Source: an uncultured bacterium
GTDB taxonomy: Bacteria; Cyanobacteriota; Vampirovibrionia; Gastranaerophilales; Gastranaerophilaceae
Length of the DNA: 64,000 nt
Assembly (NCBI GenBank): GCA_949282215.1
Contig: CASDPF010000005.1
Coordinates: 1-64,000, forward strand
Direction: 5' to 3'
The notes under the pieces were generated by a model. It was not told where the DNA came from, made no database searches, and was given only the letters and a program-made list of their open reading frames with translations. The number at the start of each line of letters is the position of its first letter. Position 1 is the first letter of the stretch. The position numbers and the translations under genes were made by a program. This document shows positions 1 to 8,500 of the stretch, in pieces.

Positions 1-1
1 C

Positions 2-220
2 AGAAAGTATTGGTGGGGCTTAAAAGCAACTGTATTTAAAGATTCAAAAAAAGAAGTTTTCACTCAAGATTCAATGTTTAATTATGATTTCTTAAAACAT
101 GCTGTTGAAAGAGCTGAGCAAGTAAATAAAATTAATGCGTTAGCTGATTTTTTAAATACAGTAGATTCAAAAGGAAAAGCAATTCCTGAAAGTTTAAAAG
201 AAATTTGGCGTTCCAAATAA
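2..220 (+). CDS. 3' end of an unidentified protein (truncated by window edge)
   Basis: An open frame runs from base 2 to a TAA at 218-220, giving 72 residues that start RKYWWGLKATVFKDSKK and end ESLKEIWRSK. The start lies outside the window. The composition (Lys/Asp/Phe rich, no membrane segment) looks like real coding sequence, but I do not recognise the family. A related-looking hypothetical gene follows 31 bp downstream on the same strand. Confidence 0.55.
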   Translation, partial: RKYWWGLKATVFKDSKKEVFTQDSMFNYDFLKHAVERAEQVNKINALADFLNTVDSKGKAIPESLKEIWRSK

Positions 221-251
221 ATTATTATTTTACAGGTTTTAAAATTCAAAT

Positions 252-1169
252 ATGAAAATAAACGGAATAAAGACAAATATATTTAAAGATATTATAATCC
301 CTGCGACTAAAAGGATGTTCAATTTTAAAAAAGTTGACCTAGTACGTCAGCCGGCAGCAGATACGGTTGAAGTTAGCCTATTAAAAGAAAATTTTCAAGG
401 AATTAGTTCTAAGACATTTAAAAAACTACTTTCACCTGAATTCACACCTAAAACTAACTTAGATGAAAGTGGCTTACGGATAACAACTCTGATTGATAAA
501 AAGACAAATAAACCTGTAAACGCATATATTGCAAGAGTTGAAGAAGATGTCCCGAATATGGAAAAATACTATCTTATGGTTCCAGATGCAAACGGGGAAA
601 TAAATATTAAAAATAAAAATTACAGAGTTGTAGGTGATACATATTTTTATATAGATAAAGAACAGGAAATGATAAGCCCAAAATTTGAGGGAGCATTTAT
701 TGACGGGGAACTTTGTGAAAAAGTCTTATCCTATATGAATGCAAAGGGGAATAAGGATTTTGGCGGAATCGGAACAAGAATGCATCAATTACGAGTAGAA
801 AGAATGCTCCAAAACGATTTGGGAAATGTTTGTATTGTCGCTGAAGGAAATTCTTTCCCATTCCATTATTCAATGGGGTACAGACTACCTGATGCAAAAA
901 GACCTGTTGAAGATTCAACAAAAATTTTACAAGAATTTTCAAGTTTAAATCAAAAATCTCCACGTGAGAATTCAAAATACATCTTTCTCGAACGGGATAA
1001 TGACAAAAAAGTCGTTATCAATTGGTCTGCGACATTAGAGCACTTTTTGAATGATTATTACAAAAATGGCGGAGCTCCACTAGTTGATTTTTCACCGAAT
1101 ATGTATTTGAACGAAGCATCTCTTGAACAGTGGATTAAGATGATTAAAAAACAACCAATATTATATTAA
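252..1169 (+). CDS. hypothetical protein with GNAT-like acetyltransferase C-terminal half
   Basis: 305 residues. No signal peptide or membrane segment is seen. Around residues 170-215 the order GGIGTRMHQ, a conserved helix, then NSFPFHYSMGYRL resembles the GNAT acetyltransferase fold, with its acetyl-CoA pyrophosphate loop (Q/R-x-x-G-x-G/A) followed by the N..A..FY...GF strand. This is a motif-level inference; the N-terminal 150 residues match nothing I know. The ATG at 252 is the first in frame, and no strong Shine-Dalgarno is visible before it. The gene follows the partial gene at 2-220 and precedes another hypothetical gene. Confidence 0.65.
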   Translation: MKINGIKTNIFKDIIIPATKRMFNFKKVDLVRQPAADTVEVSLLKENFQGISSKTFKKLLSPEFTPKTNLDESGLRITTLIDKKTNKPVNAYIARVEEDVPNMEKYYLMVPDANGEINIKNKNYRVVGDTYFYIDKEQEMISPKFEGAFIDGELCEKVLSYMNAKGNKDFGGIGTRMHQLRVERMLQNDLGNVCIVAEGNSFPFHYSMGYRLPDAKRPVEDSTKILQEFSSLNQKSPRENSKYIFLERDNDKKVVINWSATLEHFLNDYYKNGGAPLVDFSPNMYLNEASLEQWIKMIKKQPILY

Positions 1170-1277
1170 TTAAATAATAATTATAGTAGCAAAAAAAATA
1201 TTCAGGTGTTTTGTAGTAATAAAGTAGTAGGATATAATTTAATTTATTATACAATGATTATAAAAAGGAGGATAAAT

Positions 1278-1724
1278 ATGAATGTTCAATCAATTAATGC
1301 CTATAATAATAGTCCGTCATTTTCGTCAAAATTAGTTCCTAATAATACTTTGAGAGATGCATTTGATCATGCTAGAAAAACTGGTGATGTGAAATTTTTA
1401 AATTCAATAAAAAACATTCTAAATGATGGAAAAGATAATACTGTAAAAATTGTTTCATATCGTTGTCCACAGAATACAGATGAGTATTTAAAGACTAGCT
1501 TATTTGTTAATGATATGGAAAAAGACTTTTTAGATAATCAACCATTATTCACTGCTAAGAAAAATATTAGTACAGGTAACCGAATTACTGATTCAATAAA
1601 ATTAATTGTAAGAAATTTTACTGATAAAAAACAAGTACGTGCAGAATTAGACGAGATATACAAAAAGCATAATTTAGGGAAAGGTGATACAAGATATCTA
1701 AGTGGTGAACCTGAATTCTTCTAA
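1278..1724 (+). CDS. small hypothetical protein with N-terminal F-S-S motif
   Basis: 148 residues from the ATG at 1278, chosen because AAGGAGG lies 7 nt upstream; the longer frame from 1206 has no ribosome site. The protein starts MNVQSINAYNNSPSFSSKL. The residues SFSSK sit about 15 from the start, as in several other lineage-specific proteins of this window (VNFTG, GFTG, VSFTA, VSFNG). The rest is soluble and basic (for example NFTDKKQVRAELDEIYKKH) with no recognised domain. It converges on the gene at 1842 across a shared terminator. Confidence 0.7.
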   Translation: MNVQSINAYNNSPSFSSKLVPNNTLRDAFDHARKTGDVKFLNSIKNILNDGKDNTVKIVSYRCPQNTDEYLKTSLFVNDMEKDFLDNQPLFTAKKNISTGNRITDSIKLIVRNFTDKKQVRAELDEIYKKHNLGKGDTRYLSGEPEFF

Positions 1725-1788
1725 AAAGAAGAAACAAAACTTCTCGCAGGTATGATTGATAATTTATCATTAGAATAAATGATTATTT

Positions 1789-1826
1789 AAAAAGCGTCTT
1801 TAAGTTATAACTTAAAGACGCTTTTT
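1789..1826. terminator. bidirectional intrinsic terminator
   Basis: A perfect 16-bp stem (AAAAAGCGTCTTTAAG and its complement) with a 6-nt TTATAA loop, A-rich on one side and T-rich on the other. It lies between two convergent genes and can end both transcripts. Confidence 0.9.
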
Positions 1827-1841
1827 AAATATCAGAATTTA

Positions 1842-2201
1842 TTACATATGCAATTGAGCTGAGTAATCAGCAATATACCAATCGTTCTCTGTTTTCTTTA
1901 CAGCTTCTCGCAATGTTTTAATTATTTTTTCTTCATTTTTAGCTGTAAATGCTCTAAGTGATATTGGTTTTATATATTTTTGTATATCTTGACCATATTT
2001 TCCATGCCTTAGTGAAACCTTATCTAGTGTTTCATTTATAAAAACATCAGTATTTTCTTCTTTTTCTAATCTATTAATAAATCCGCCTCTTTCTTTTACA
2101 ATTTGAGACATTTTATTAACAGTTTTTGTACTCAATGCCATTGGGTTATTGGTTTTTAAATACAAACCGGTAAAATTAACATTATTTTTTTGTATATTCA
2201 T
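1842..2201 (-). CDS. small hypothetical protein with N-terminal VNFTG motif
   Basis: 119 residues, starting MNIQKNNVNFTGLYLKTNN. A strong AAGGAGG lies about 8 nt before the ATG at 2201. The protein is soluble and charged, with predicted helices (KTVNKMSQIVKERGG, NEEKIIKTLREAVKKTEND), and I recognise no family. The N-terminal VNFTG places it with the other F-[TSN]-[GAS] proteins here. It ends at a shared bidirectional terminator. Confidence 0.75.
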   Translation of the reverse strand: MNIQKNNVNFTGLYLKTNNPMALSTKTVNKMSQIVKERGGFINRLEKEENTDVFINETLDKVSLRHGKYGQDIQKYIKPISLRAFTAKNEEKIIKTLREAVKKTENDWYIADYSAQLHM

Positions 2202-2369
2202 CAGACAATACCTCCTTTAGAATATTAAAAACCAAAAAAATAAAATTTGCTATAACATTTACAAAATTTAAAATTATAATCTTATTTACATATTCTTTTT
2301 GTACTTCCGAGTAAATTGAAATAAATTTCCACCTAAATTTAAAATTTTGAAAAATTTTTCAACACTGTC

Positions 2370-2407
2370 CTGTCCCAAAATTCCTGAACTGTCCCAAAAT
2401 TCCTGAA
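2370..2407. repeat. tandem 19-bp direct repeat
   Basis: Two exact head-to-tail copies of CTGTCCCAAAATTCCTGAA (2370-2388 and 2389-2407). A degenerate third copy (CTGTGTCTAAATTCCCG) begins at 2408. They lie in a non-coding stretch of about 480 bp (2202-2682) between the hypothetical gene and tRNA-Asn. Apart from this repeat and the tRNA terminator I see nothing else in that stretch. Confidence 0.8.
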
Positions 2408-2637
2408 CTGTGTCTAAATTCCCGCCATTTAAGGTTTTGAGACACTGTCTTGTTTTAGATTTAGCAAATTCCGACTAAAAAAATCAAGATATATTTGAAA
2501 CACACCCCTATTAGTTCAAAAAAATTAAATTCCTGCAATGTCTGTTCAATGGCAGCCTACTTTACCAAAATAATCTATCTAACCGTACAAATCAACCTGG
2601 ACAAAAAACTACAGCAAAACACTCACTTCAATACAAC

Positions 2638-2668
2638 TAAAAAAGGGTTTGAACCTAATTCAGACCCT
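2638..2668 (-). terminator. terminator of the tRNA-Asn transcript
   Basis: On the minus strand GGGTCTGAA and TTCAAACCC form a 9-position stem with one mismatch around a short TTAGG loop, followed by six T. It begins 15 nt after the 3' end of tRNA-Asn. Confidence 0.75.
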
Positions 2669-2682
2669 AAATATAGAAAAAA

Positions 2683-2754
2683 CTCCCCAGGTTGGACTCG
2701 AACCAACAACCTACCGGTTAACAGCCGGTTGCTCCGCCATTGAGCTACTGAGGA
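2683..2754 (-). tRNA. tRNA-Asn (GUU)
   Basis: A full cloverleaf on the minus strand. The acceptor TCCTCAG pairs with CTGGGGA, the D arm reads AGCTCAATGGCGGAGC, the anticodon arm has CTGTTAA with GUU at 34-36, and the T arm is TTGGTTCGAGTCCAA. The discriminator is G. CCA is not encoded. A strong promoter and a structured leader lie upstream, and the sequence is in good agreement with bacterial tRNA-Asn. Confidence 0.95.
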
Positions 2755-2783
2755 ATATTCTATAAATATAAACAGAACCTTTT

Positions 2784-2821
2784 GGGTTTGCCCCTTTCAC
2801 TGCAACCCTCTCAGGTGGGGC
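2784..2821 (-). ncRNA. structured leader upstream of tRNA-Asn (possible H-type pseudoknot)
   Basis: In the transcript, GCCCC (2821-2817) can pair with GGGGC (2794-2790). The intervening loop holds GGGTT (2808-2804), which can pair with AACCC (2788-2784) beyond the stem. Together these form a compact H-type pseudoknot. An alternative hairpin using GGGTTGC and GCAAACCC would exclude it. The element lies between the tRNA-Asn promoter and the tRNA, with no coding sequence. It matches no riboswitch or RNA family that I know. Confidence 0.4.
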
Positions 2822-2831
2822 TTATGTGATT

Positions 2832-2860
2832 ATTATAAACTAAAAAATTTTTATTGTAAA
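2832..2860 (-). promoter_or_regulatory. promoter of tRNA-Asn
   Basis: TTTACA (2860-2855), a 17-bp spacer and TATAAT (2837-2832) on the minus strand. Transcription should start near 2825 and run through the leader and tRNA-Asn. The left end of the mobile element lies only 12 bp upstream of the -35 box. Confidence 0.8.
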
Positions 2861-2864
2861 GTAC

Positions 2865-2872
2865 TTTTTTTA
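2865..2872. repeat. left target-site duplication (TTTTTTTA)
   Basis: The 8 bp before the left terminal repeat are identical to the 8 bp after the right one (14499-14506). Eight bp is the duplication length known for IS1595-family elements. The T-rich sequence alone would be weak evidence; together with the terminal repeats and transposase it is convincing. Confidence 0.7.
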
Positions 2873-2911
2873 GGGACTTATATAGCAAATTCCACTAAAT
2901 AGGTTAAAACG
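2873..2911. repeat. left terminal inverted repeat
   Basis: 39 bp starting GGGACTTATATAGCAAATTC, exactly the reverse complement of 14460-14498. Similarity continues imperfectly for about 13 bp further in (9 of 13 identical). The TTAACAAT-like motifs just inside may be subterminal transposase-binding repeats. Confidence 0.92.
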
Positions 2912-2922
2912 GTTAACAATGC

Positions 2923-3411
2923 TTAACAATCGCCGTTTTTATCCTTGGAATTATAAATCTTTCTAATTGTTTTGGCAAAATCAGACAATGAGTCATCTCT
3001 ATTTTCAGAGATTTCTTTACTGAAATCTTTTACTTCTTCATTAAAATGTTCAGCGTATTTTTTCTTAAAATCTTTGTCTGAGTTGGAGGTATTACGTATA
3101 GTATAAAAAATATTAATAGTGTCTTCTAAAAGTTTTTTTAATTCTTTTTTATTGCGGGTTTCATACTTGCCATCTTTAACGCATAAAATATCTTCTGGTA
3201 ATCTGTCCAAAATAAAATACTTTGTACTTGCAGCAATAAACTCCCGTTTTTGCATAATTGTTTCAGTATTATATATTAAGCCGTAAATAGTAAATATATT
3301 TCTATAAAAATCTTCGCACTTTTCAGTTTCAGCGATAACATTTACAAGGTCTCGCCCGCAAATCTTATGCAACCCTCTTTTGATTTCTATTATATTGTCT
3401 ATATTTTCCAT
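2923..3411 (-). CDS. hypothetical protein overlapping the transposase gene
   Basis: 162 residues (starting MENIDNIIEIKRGLHKICGR), charged and helical with no recognised domain. Its start lies 47 bp inside the 3' end of the transposase gene in another frame, which suggests translational coupling with the transposase. It ends only 12 bp inside the left terminal repeat. It may be a transposition accessory or regulatory protein; this is inferred from position only. The Shine-Dalgarno is weak (AATCAGAG). Confidence 0.6.
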   Translation of the reverse strand: MENIDNIIEIKRGLHKICGRDLVNVIAETEKCEDFYRNIFTIYGLIYNTETIMQKREFIAASTKYFILDRLPEDILCVKDGKYETRNKKELKKLLEDTINIFYTIRNTSNSDKDFKKKYAEHFNEEVKDFSKEISENRDDSLSDFAKTIRKIYNSKDKNGDC

Positions 3412-4504
3412 CTCTGATTTCTTTCCAGGTAATCTTGGTATCTTCTATATTTTGTAAAAACCAAATACATGCTTCGCTAGATTTCATTTTTCTTGTATTA
3501 TACCTGAAAACTGTTTCATTTGCATAATTTTGTGTATGCTTTGGAGAAATCACAATATGAATATTTTCTACTCGCTTAAATCCTGACCAAACACTTTCTA
3601 TTGTGTTAGTGTGAACATTTTTATCATCCTTTTTAACATAATTTCCCTTACTATGAACTACCATAGCCTGCTTATAAAAAGGAGGTAACTTCTGATAACT
3701 CGGATTATCATCACTGTATAAAGATGAACCTTTTTCTACATATCTCAGTATACCTGCGTTTAACGTACTATCTAACATATTCGGGATAACTCTAATAACT
3801 GAGTCCCCGTTCCGTTGTACAAACCCTTGTAACAACTTTTTATTTTGGTTAGGTATTTGTTTTACTTCCAATTTTTTATTATAGTGCATATTTTTCAGAG
3901 AGCCGCCTGCATGATACTCGTCAACTTCAACAGTTCCGCTTAATTCTTGATGATTTTCTTTACTCATAGCATTTCTTATTTTATGTAACATATTCCAGGC
4001 TGCTGTGTATGTAATACCATAATCTCTCATAACAGTAGTAGCAGCTAAACCGCTCTTATCTGAATTTTCACGGAAGATTACTTCAAACCAGGTAGTTAAA
4101 TCTATTTTTGTACCCTGAAATAGTGTTCCTGTAAGAATATTAAATTCCTTACCGGTATTTTTACATTTGTACCAACCATCTTTACACTTGTATACCTTAG
4201 AAGTTTTATCATAAGGGCTGACAGGTTCACCTTCCCAAATAAGCTCTTCCAGGAATCTTATGCAATCTTCATTTGTTTTAAAGATTGCTCTCAAATCTTT
4301 AAGAGTTTTAAAATTTTTACATAAAGAACTTTCTATATTCATCGCTATGCATATATAAAGTTCTTCAGCATTGTTGAAATTGACTTTTTGTAAAAATTTG
4401 TTAAATTTTTTCTTTATTAACTTATCGGGAATTGCTTTAGAGCCGCTGTACAAATCAGCTATTTTAATTGGATATGAAATTTTTGTACAACTGCTGTTTC
4501 TCAA
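3365..4504 (-). CDS. IS1595/ISXO2-family transposase
   Basis: 379 residues. A degenerate zinc-ribbon region (YKCKDGWYKCKNTGKEFN, about 100-120) is followed by TGTLFQGTKIDLTTWFEVIF, typical of the ISXO2-like N-terminus. The DDE domain has TVEVDEYHAGG (Asp195), LYSDDNPSY (Asp265/266) and TNTIESVWSGFKR (Glu303). The 36-residue spacing of the last two is as in IS1595 (DD36E/N). Length is near the family's upper range. The reading frame opens with TTG at 4504; the first ATG is about 55 residues in, so the start is uncertain. It presumably mobilises the surrounding 11.6-kb element, because its terminal repeats enclose all cargo. It appears intact. Confidence 0.9.
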   Translation of the reverse strand: MRNSSCTKISYPIKIADLYSGSKAIPDKLIKKKFNKFLQKVNFNNAEELYICIAMNIESSLCKNFKTLKDLRAIFKTNEDCIRFLEELIWEGEPVSPYDKTSKVYKCKDGWYKCKNTGKEFNILTGTLFQGTKIDLTTWFEVIFRENSDKSGLAATTVMRDYGITYTAAWNMLHKIRNAMSKENHQELSGTVEVDEYHAGGSLKNMHYNKKLEVKQIPNQNKKLLQGFVQRNGDSVIRVIPNMLDSTLNAGILRYVEKGSSLYSDDNPSYQKLPPFYKQAMVVHSKGNYVKKDDKNVHTNTIESVWSGFKRVENIHIVISPKHTQNYANETVFRYNTRKMKSSEACIWFLQNIEDTKITWKEIRDGKYRQYNRNQKRVA

Positions 4505-4778
4505 TCCTGCCTCTTAAATACCTTTATTCCATCCTCAAAAAATTGCACGAGAACTAAACTCATCATAATGATGAATCTATTCTTAACTTATATGTCTATA
4601 GTAAGACCTTACAGGTTGCTATTCGACAATACCGGGGGATTTATATTCATTTTTTAGGGTGAACAGTTTCTATTCTACACATTTGTGTCGAATCCGTCAA
4701 CTTAATGGCTGCCTTGAGTTAGTGCTACATTTTTCTATGCACGATAGTTAAACATTCCAGTGTAGAAAGAAGGTAGTT

Positions 4779-5324
4779 ATGAATTATGTTGAACCTATTA
4801 AATCAAGAGAAGATATTAGAAAAGTAGAAGATTGGCTTGATAAACGGAGTAAAAGGAATCGGCTGATATTTGCAATAGGAGTGAATACAGGACTAAGAGT
4901 GAGCGACATTCTTGGGTTAAACATTTCGGATGTTTATAACAAGACTTATGTAGAAATACGGGAAAAGAAAACAGGGAAGTATAAAAAGATTTTGCTCAAC
5001 AGTAAATTACAAACCTTGTTGAAAGAATATCTTAAAAATTTAAAAAATTCTAATGAACCTTTATTTATCGGACGAAAAGGACATAGATTACACAGGTCGC
5101 AGGTATATAGATTTTTAAATGAAGCGTGTGAAGCTGTTGGAATAAAGGAGAACATCGGCTGCCATAGTCTTCGCAAGAGCTTCGGCTATCACCATTTCAG
5201 ACAGTATGATGATATTGTTCTATTACAGAAGATTTTTAATCATTCAAGCCCGTTTGTTTCTCTGGCATATATAGGAATCGAGCAGGAAGATATAGACATG
5301 TCTTATAAAAATTTTGAACTTTAA
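4779..5324 (+). CDS. short tyrosine recombinase, candidate invertase of the adjacent promoter
   Basis: 181 residues comprising only the catalytic domain of the XerC/phage-integrase family. Visible residues are Arg40 (TGLRVSDIL), His129-x-x-Arg132 (CHSLRKSFGYH), a later His (FNHSS, about 153) and Tyr about 164 (SLAYIG). All core catalytic positions are present. AGAAGG lies about 8 nt before the ATG. The separate N-terminal DNA-binding domain of long integrases is missing, as in small promoter invertases and FimB-like enzymes. Its stop codon is 17 bp from the left 22-bp inverted repeat that bounds a promoter segment. I infer that it flips that segment. An alternative role is integration or resolution of the element. 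Confidence 0.88.
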   Translation: MNYVEPIKSREDIRKVEDWLDKRSKRNRLIFAIGVNTGLRVSDILGLNISDVYNKTYVEIREKKTGKYKKILLNSKLQTLLKEYLKNLKNSNEPLFIGRKGHRLHRSQVYRFLNEACEAVGIKENIGCHSLRKSFGYHHFRQYDDIVLLQKIFNHSSPFVSLAYIGIEQEDIDMSYKNFEL

Positions 5325-5341
5325 TGCACCATAATGCAGGT

Positions 5342-5363
5342 CCACAATTTATTTTTGGTGCAT
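5342..5363. repeat. left inverted repeat of the invertible segment (recombination site)
   Basis: 22 bp (CCACAA, then TTTATTT, then TTGGTGCAT) identical to the reverse complement of 5482-5503. Each copy has an imperfect dyad, with CCACAA-type and TTGGTG-type arms around the same 7-bp A/T spacer. This is the usual layout of a tyrosine-recombinase crossover site. Confidence 0.85.
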
Positions 5364-5481
5364 ACACACCTGCATGTTAATAATAACTAATGTTTTAGTA
5401 GATGTCAACTTATGGTGCATTCTTAAAATGTTCTCTCAATTTAATAATCTAAAACCTTTATCCTGTGTAACTTCTCGCTAA
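5364..5481. promoter_or_regulatory. 118-bp invertible promoter segment, OFF orientation
   Basis: This non-coding DNA lies between two 22-bp perfect inverted repeats and next to a tyrosine recombinase gene. It contains one strong promoter, on the minus strand, pointing back toward the recombinase. I see no good promoter pointing right. If the segment were inverted, the promoter would occupy about 5437-5465 on the plus strand. It would then start transcription about 55 nt before the GTG start of the nuclease-helicase gene. The promoter content and repeats are seen; inversion itself is inferred. Confidence 0.8.
5380..5408 (-). promoter_or_regulatory. near-consensus promoter inside the invertible segment
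   Basis: TTGACA (5408-5403), a spacer of exactly 17 bp, and TATTAT (5385-5380) on the minus strand. Eleven of 12 hexamer bases fit the sigma-70 consensus. In the present orientation the transcript would start near 5373 and run leftward, antisense to the recombinase gene. Confidence 0.85.
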
Positions 5482-5503
5482 ATGCACCAAAAATAAATTG
5501 TGG
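5482..5503. repeat. right inverted repeat of the invertible segment
   Basis: Exact reverse complement of 5342-5363. It overlaps the first possible GTG codons of the downstream gene, which supports the later GTG at 5527 as the true start. It extends weakly as ATGCACCAAA-AATAAAT-TGTGGTGTAT, an imperfect palindrome. Confidence 0.85.
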
Positions 5504-5526
5504 TGTATAAAACCGTGGAGAATATT

Positions 5527-8500
5527 GTGTTAGTAGCTGATTATGAAGATAAAAAAGATTTAACATTTTTTACCAACGAGGAAGGTCAAAAACTCGAAGA
5601 CCGATTTAAGCGAACGCTAAAAGATGTAAAATATTTTGACATATTGGTGGGCTATTTTAGAACAAGCGGATTTTACAAACTATACAAAGATTTTGAAAAT
5701 ATTGAAAAAATAAGAATTTTAGTAGGATTAAATGCGGATAAAAAGGCTGTAGAAACAATTCAAACAGCTAAACAAATGCCTATAAACTTTGAATCACATA
5801 CTAATGCAAAAGAAATTTCTTCAGAAACATTTGTTGAGGAAGTTTATGCTTCTGATGATAATTATGACGTTGAACACGGGATATATAAGTTCATTGAGTA
5901 TTTACGTTCCGGAAAGTTGGAAATAAAAGCATACCCCAGTTACAATATTCATGCAAAAGTATATATTAGCAGGTTTAAAGAGGACGACAGAGATTTTGGT
6001 CGGGTTATAACAGGTTCAAGTAATTTTTCGGAATCAGGTCTTAACTCTCAATATGAGTTTAACGTTGAGTTGAAAAATGCAGCAGACGTAAAATATGCTC
6101 TAAATAAGTTTGAAGAGTTGTGGGAAAATGCAGTTGATTTATCAGATGTTTACATAGATACAATTCGGGAAAAAACATGGCTTAATGATACTATTACACC
6201 TTATGAACTTTATTTGAAGTTTTTATACGAATACTTCAAGGAAAATCTCAGAAAGAAAGACGCTTTAGATATACAACTGCCAAAAGGTTTTATGAAGCTC
6301 GAATATCAACATGAGGCAGTACGAACGCTTTCTGATATTGTTGAAGCATATAACGGTGCGTTTATTGCAGATGTTGTCGGACTAGGGAAAACATATATTG
6401 CTGCAATGTATATGCAGACATTGCCGGGTAAAAAATTAATAATTTGTCCGCCGCCAATTATAGAATCTTGGAATGATGCAATTTCAGATTTTGGAGTAAG
6501 AAGTGCAACAGTTGTTTCACTTGGTAAATTAGAGCACATAAAGAGAAAAGGGTACGATGAGTATCAATATATTTTTGTTGATGAAGCACATAGATTTAGA
6601 AACGAAAATACCGAACAGTATCGGTTATTACATGAAATTTGCTATGGCAAAAAAGTTATCCTGATAACAGCAACACCATTAAATAACTCAATTTATGATT
6701 TTTATCCTTTAATCAGATTATTTCAACCGGCAAATGACAGTACAATTCCCGGAGTAAAAAATCTTGAAGAATTTTTTAGGAAGATAAGGATAGAGTTAGA
6801 CAAGATAGATAAATCCACTCCTGAATATTTGGAAGAAGTTAAACGGGTTTCTAAAGTTGTCAGGGATAGAGTTCTACACCCGATACTTATAAGAAGAACT
6901 AGAAACGACATTAAAGAATATTTTAAGCAGGATATTGCTGACCAGAAGTTAACGTTTCCTGAAGTTGATACCCCTCATAAAGTTATTTATGAGTTTGATA
7001 AAAAAACTGATGCTATTTTTAACGAAACAATACAAAAAATAAAAAAAGATTTTACATATGCAAGGTACCAACCTGGTGAGGGTTTGGAAGATGAATATAA
7101 GTTAAATGATTTTGCTAAAACACAGGAACGAAACCTCGCTGGATTTATGAAGAGTATGCTTATAAAAAGGTTAGAAAGCAGCAAGTATGCCTTTTTACAA
7201 ACCATAGACCGTTTTATACAGTCTTATAATGATTTTATTAAAATGTATGAGTCCGGAACTGTATATATCAGTAAAAAAATAGATATTTATGATTATCTGG
7301 ATAATGACGACGAAGCAGCTCTTATAAAAGAGTTAGAAAAAGACTCAAAGTCAAAAGCCTATACAAAAGAGCAATTTCAACCTGGCTATATTGAAAAATT
7401 ACGTTTAGATTTAAACATACTTCATTGGATAAAAGATGCTTGGCAGCAAGTTCCTACCGATTTTAAAAAAGATAAATTTCTAAAAGTCTTAAGAACAGAC
7501 AATCAATTAAAGAACAAAAAAATAATTATTTTCACTGAATCCATGGAAACCGGATTGGATTTGTACAATACTCTTGAAAAAGAATACGGCGATAAGGTAT
7601 TGTTTTATTCGAGCGGAGTTTGCCGGTATAACGGAAAATCAATAGGTAAAAATTATGTTAAAGAGTTGATTCATCAAAATTATACCCCAAAATATTCGGT
7701 ACAGAGAGATGATATTAACATTTTGATAACAACTGATGTTTTGGCAGAAGGTATAAACCTGCACCGTTCTAATACAATTCTTAATTATGACTTGCCATGG
7801 AACCCAACTAAAGTCCTGCAACGTGTCGGACGTGTAAACCGTATCGGGACTAAATTTGATAAAATTTTAATTTATAATTTCTTCCCGACATCAACATCTG
7901 ACAAAGAATTAGGATTAGAAAACAGTATTAAGGCAAAAATACAAGCCTTTCACGATACATTAGGAGAAGATGCAAAGTATCTTACAGATGAAGAAGAAAC
8001 AACCAACCATAAACTTTTTGGGGAAAATTTCTACAACAAACTTAATAATAAAGATACGTACAATGACGAGGGCGAAACAGAAAATATACAACTGAAATAT
8101 ATTTCTATTTTAGAAAATATTCGGGAAAATAATTTAGACCTGTTCAACAGGATTAAATATCTGCCTAAAAAGGCAAGAACGGCACGTAAATATACAGTAG
8201 AAAATTCGTCATTGATAACCTTTTTCAAAAAAGGTGCATTGAACAAAATTATAATATCTGACGGTAAAAAGTATGAAGATTTACCGTTTGAAGATGCCGT
8301 CAAGTATTTTGAATGCCCTCCTGATACAGTAAAACAAACAATTACTAAACAATATTATGACTTACTTGATTTTAATAAACAACAGTTTATACAAAATGAC
8401 ATTGCGGAAGAAACTGTTACTAAACGCGGCGGTTCATCAAACCATAAAACAGTTAAATTACGTATTGAATACGCTATAAAAGAAGGACGATTAACGGACG

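Larger units (their letters stand above)
5323..5421. repeat. pair of 12-bp inverted repeats around the left switch site
   Basis: AATGCACCATAA at 5323-5334 and its exact complement TTATGGTGCATT at 5410-5421. They share the heptamer TGCACCA with the 22-bp repeats, so four copies of the heptamer occur in 170 bp. One copy overlaps the recombinase stop codon; the other abuts the -35 box of the invertible promoter. They may be accessory recombinase or regulator sites. Confidence 0.75.

Noticed and set aside
2495-2743. 82-residue open frame on the plus strand
   Set aside because: It runs antisense through tRNA-Asn and its terminator; its C-terminus (GWTRTNNLPVNSRLLRH) is just the reverse complement of the tRNA.
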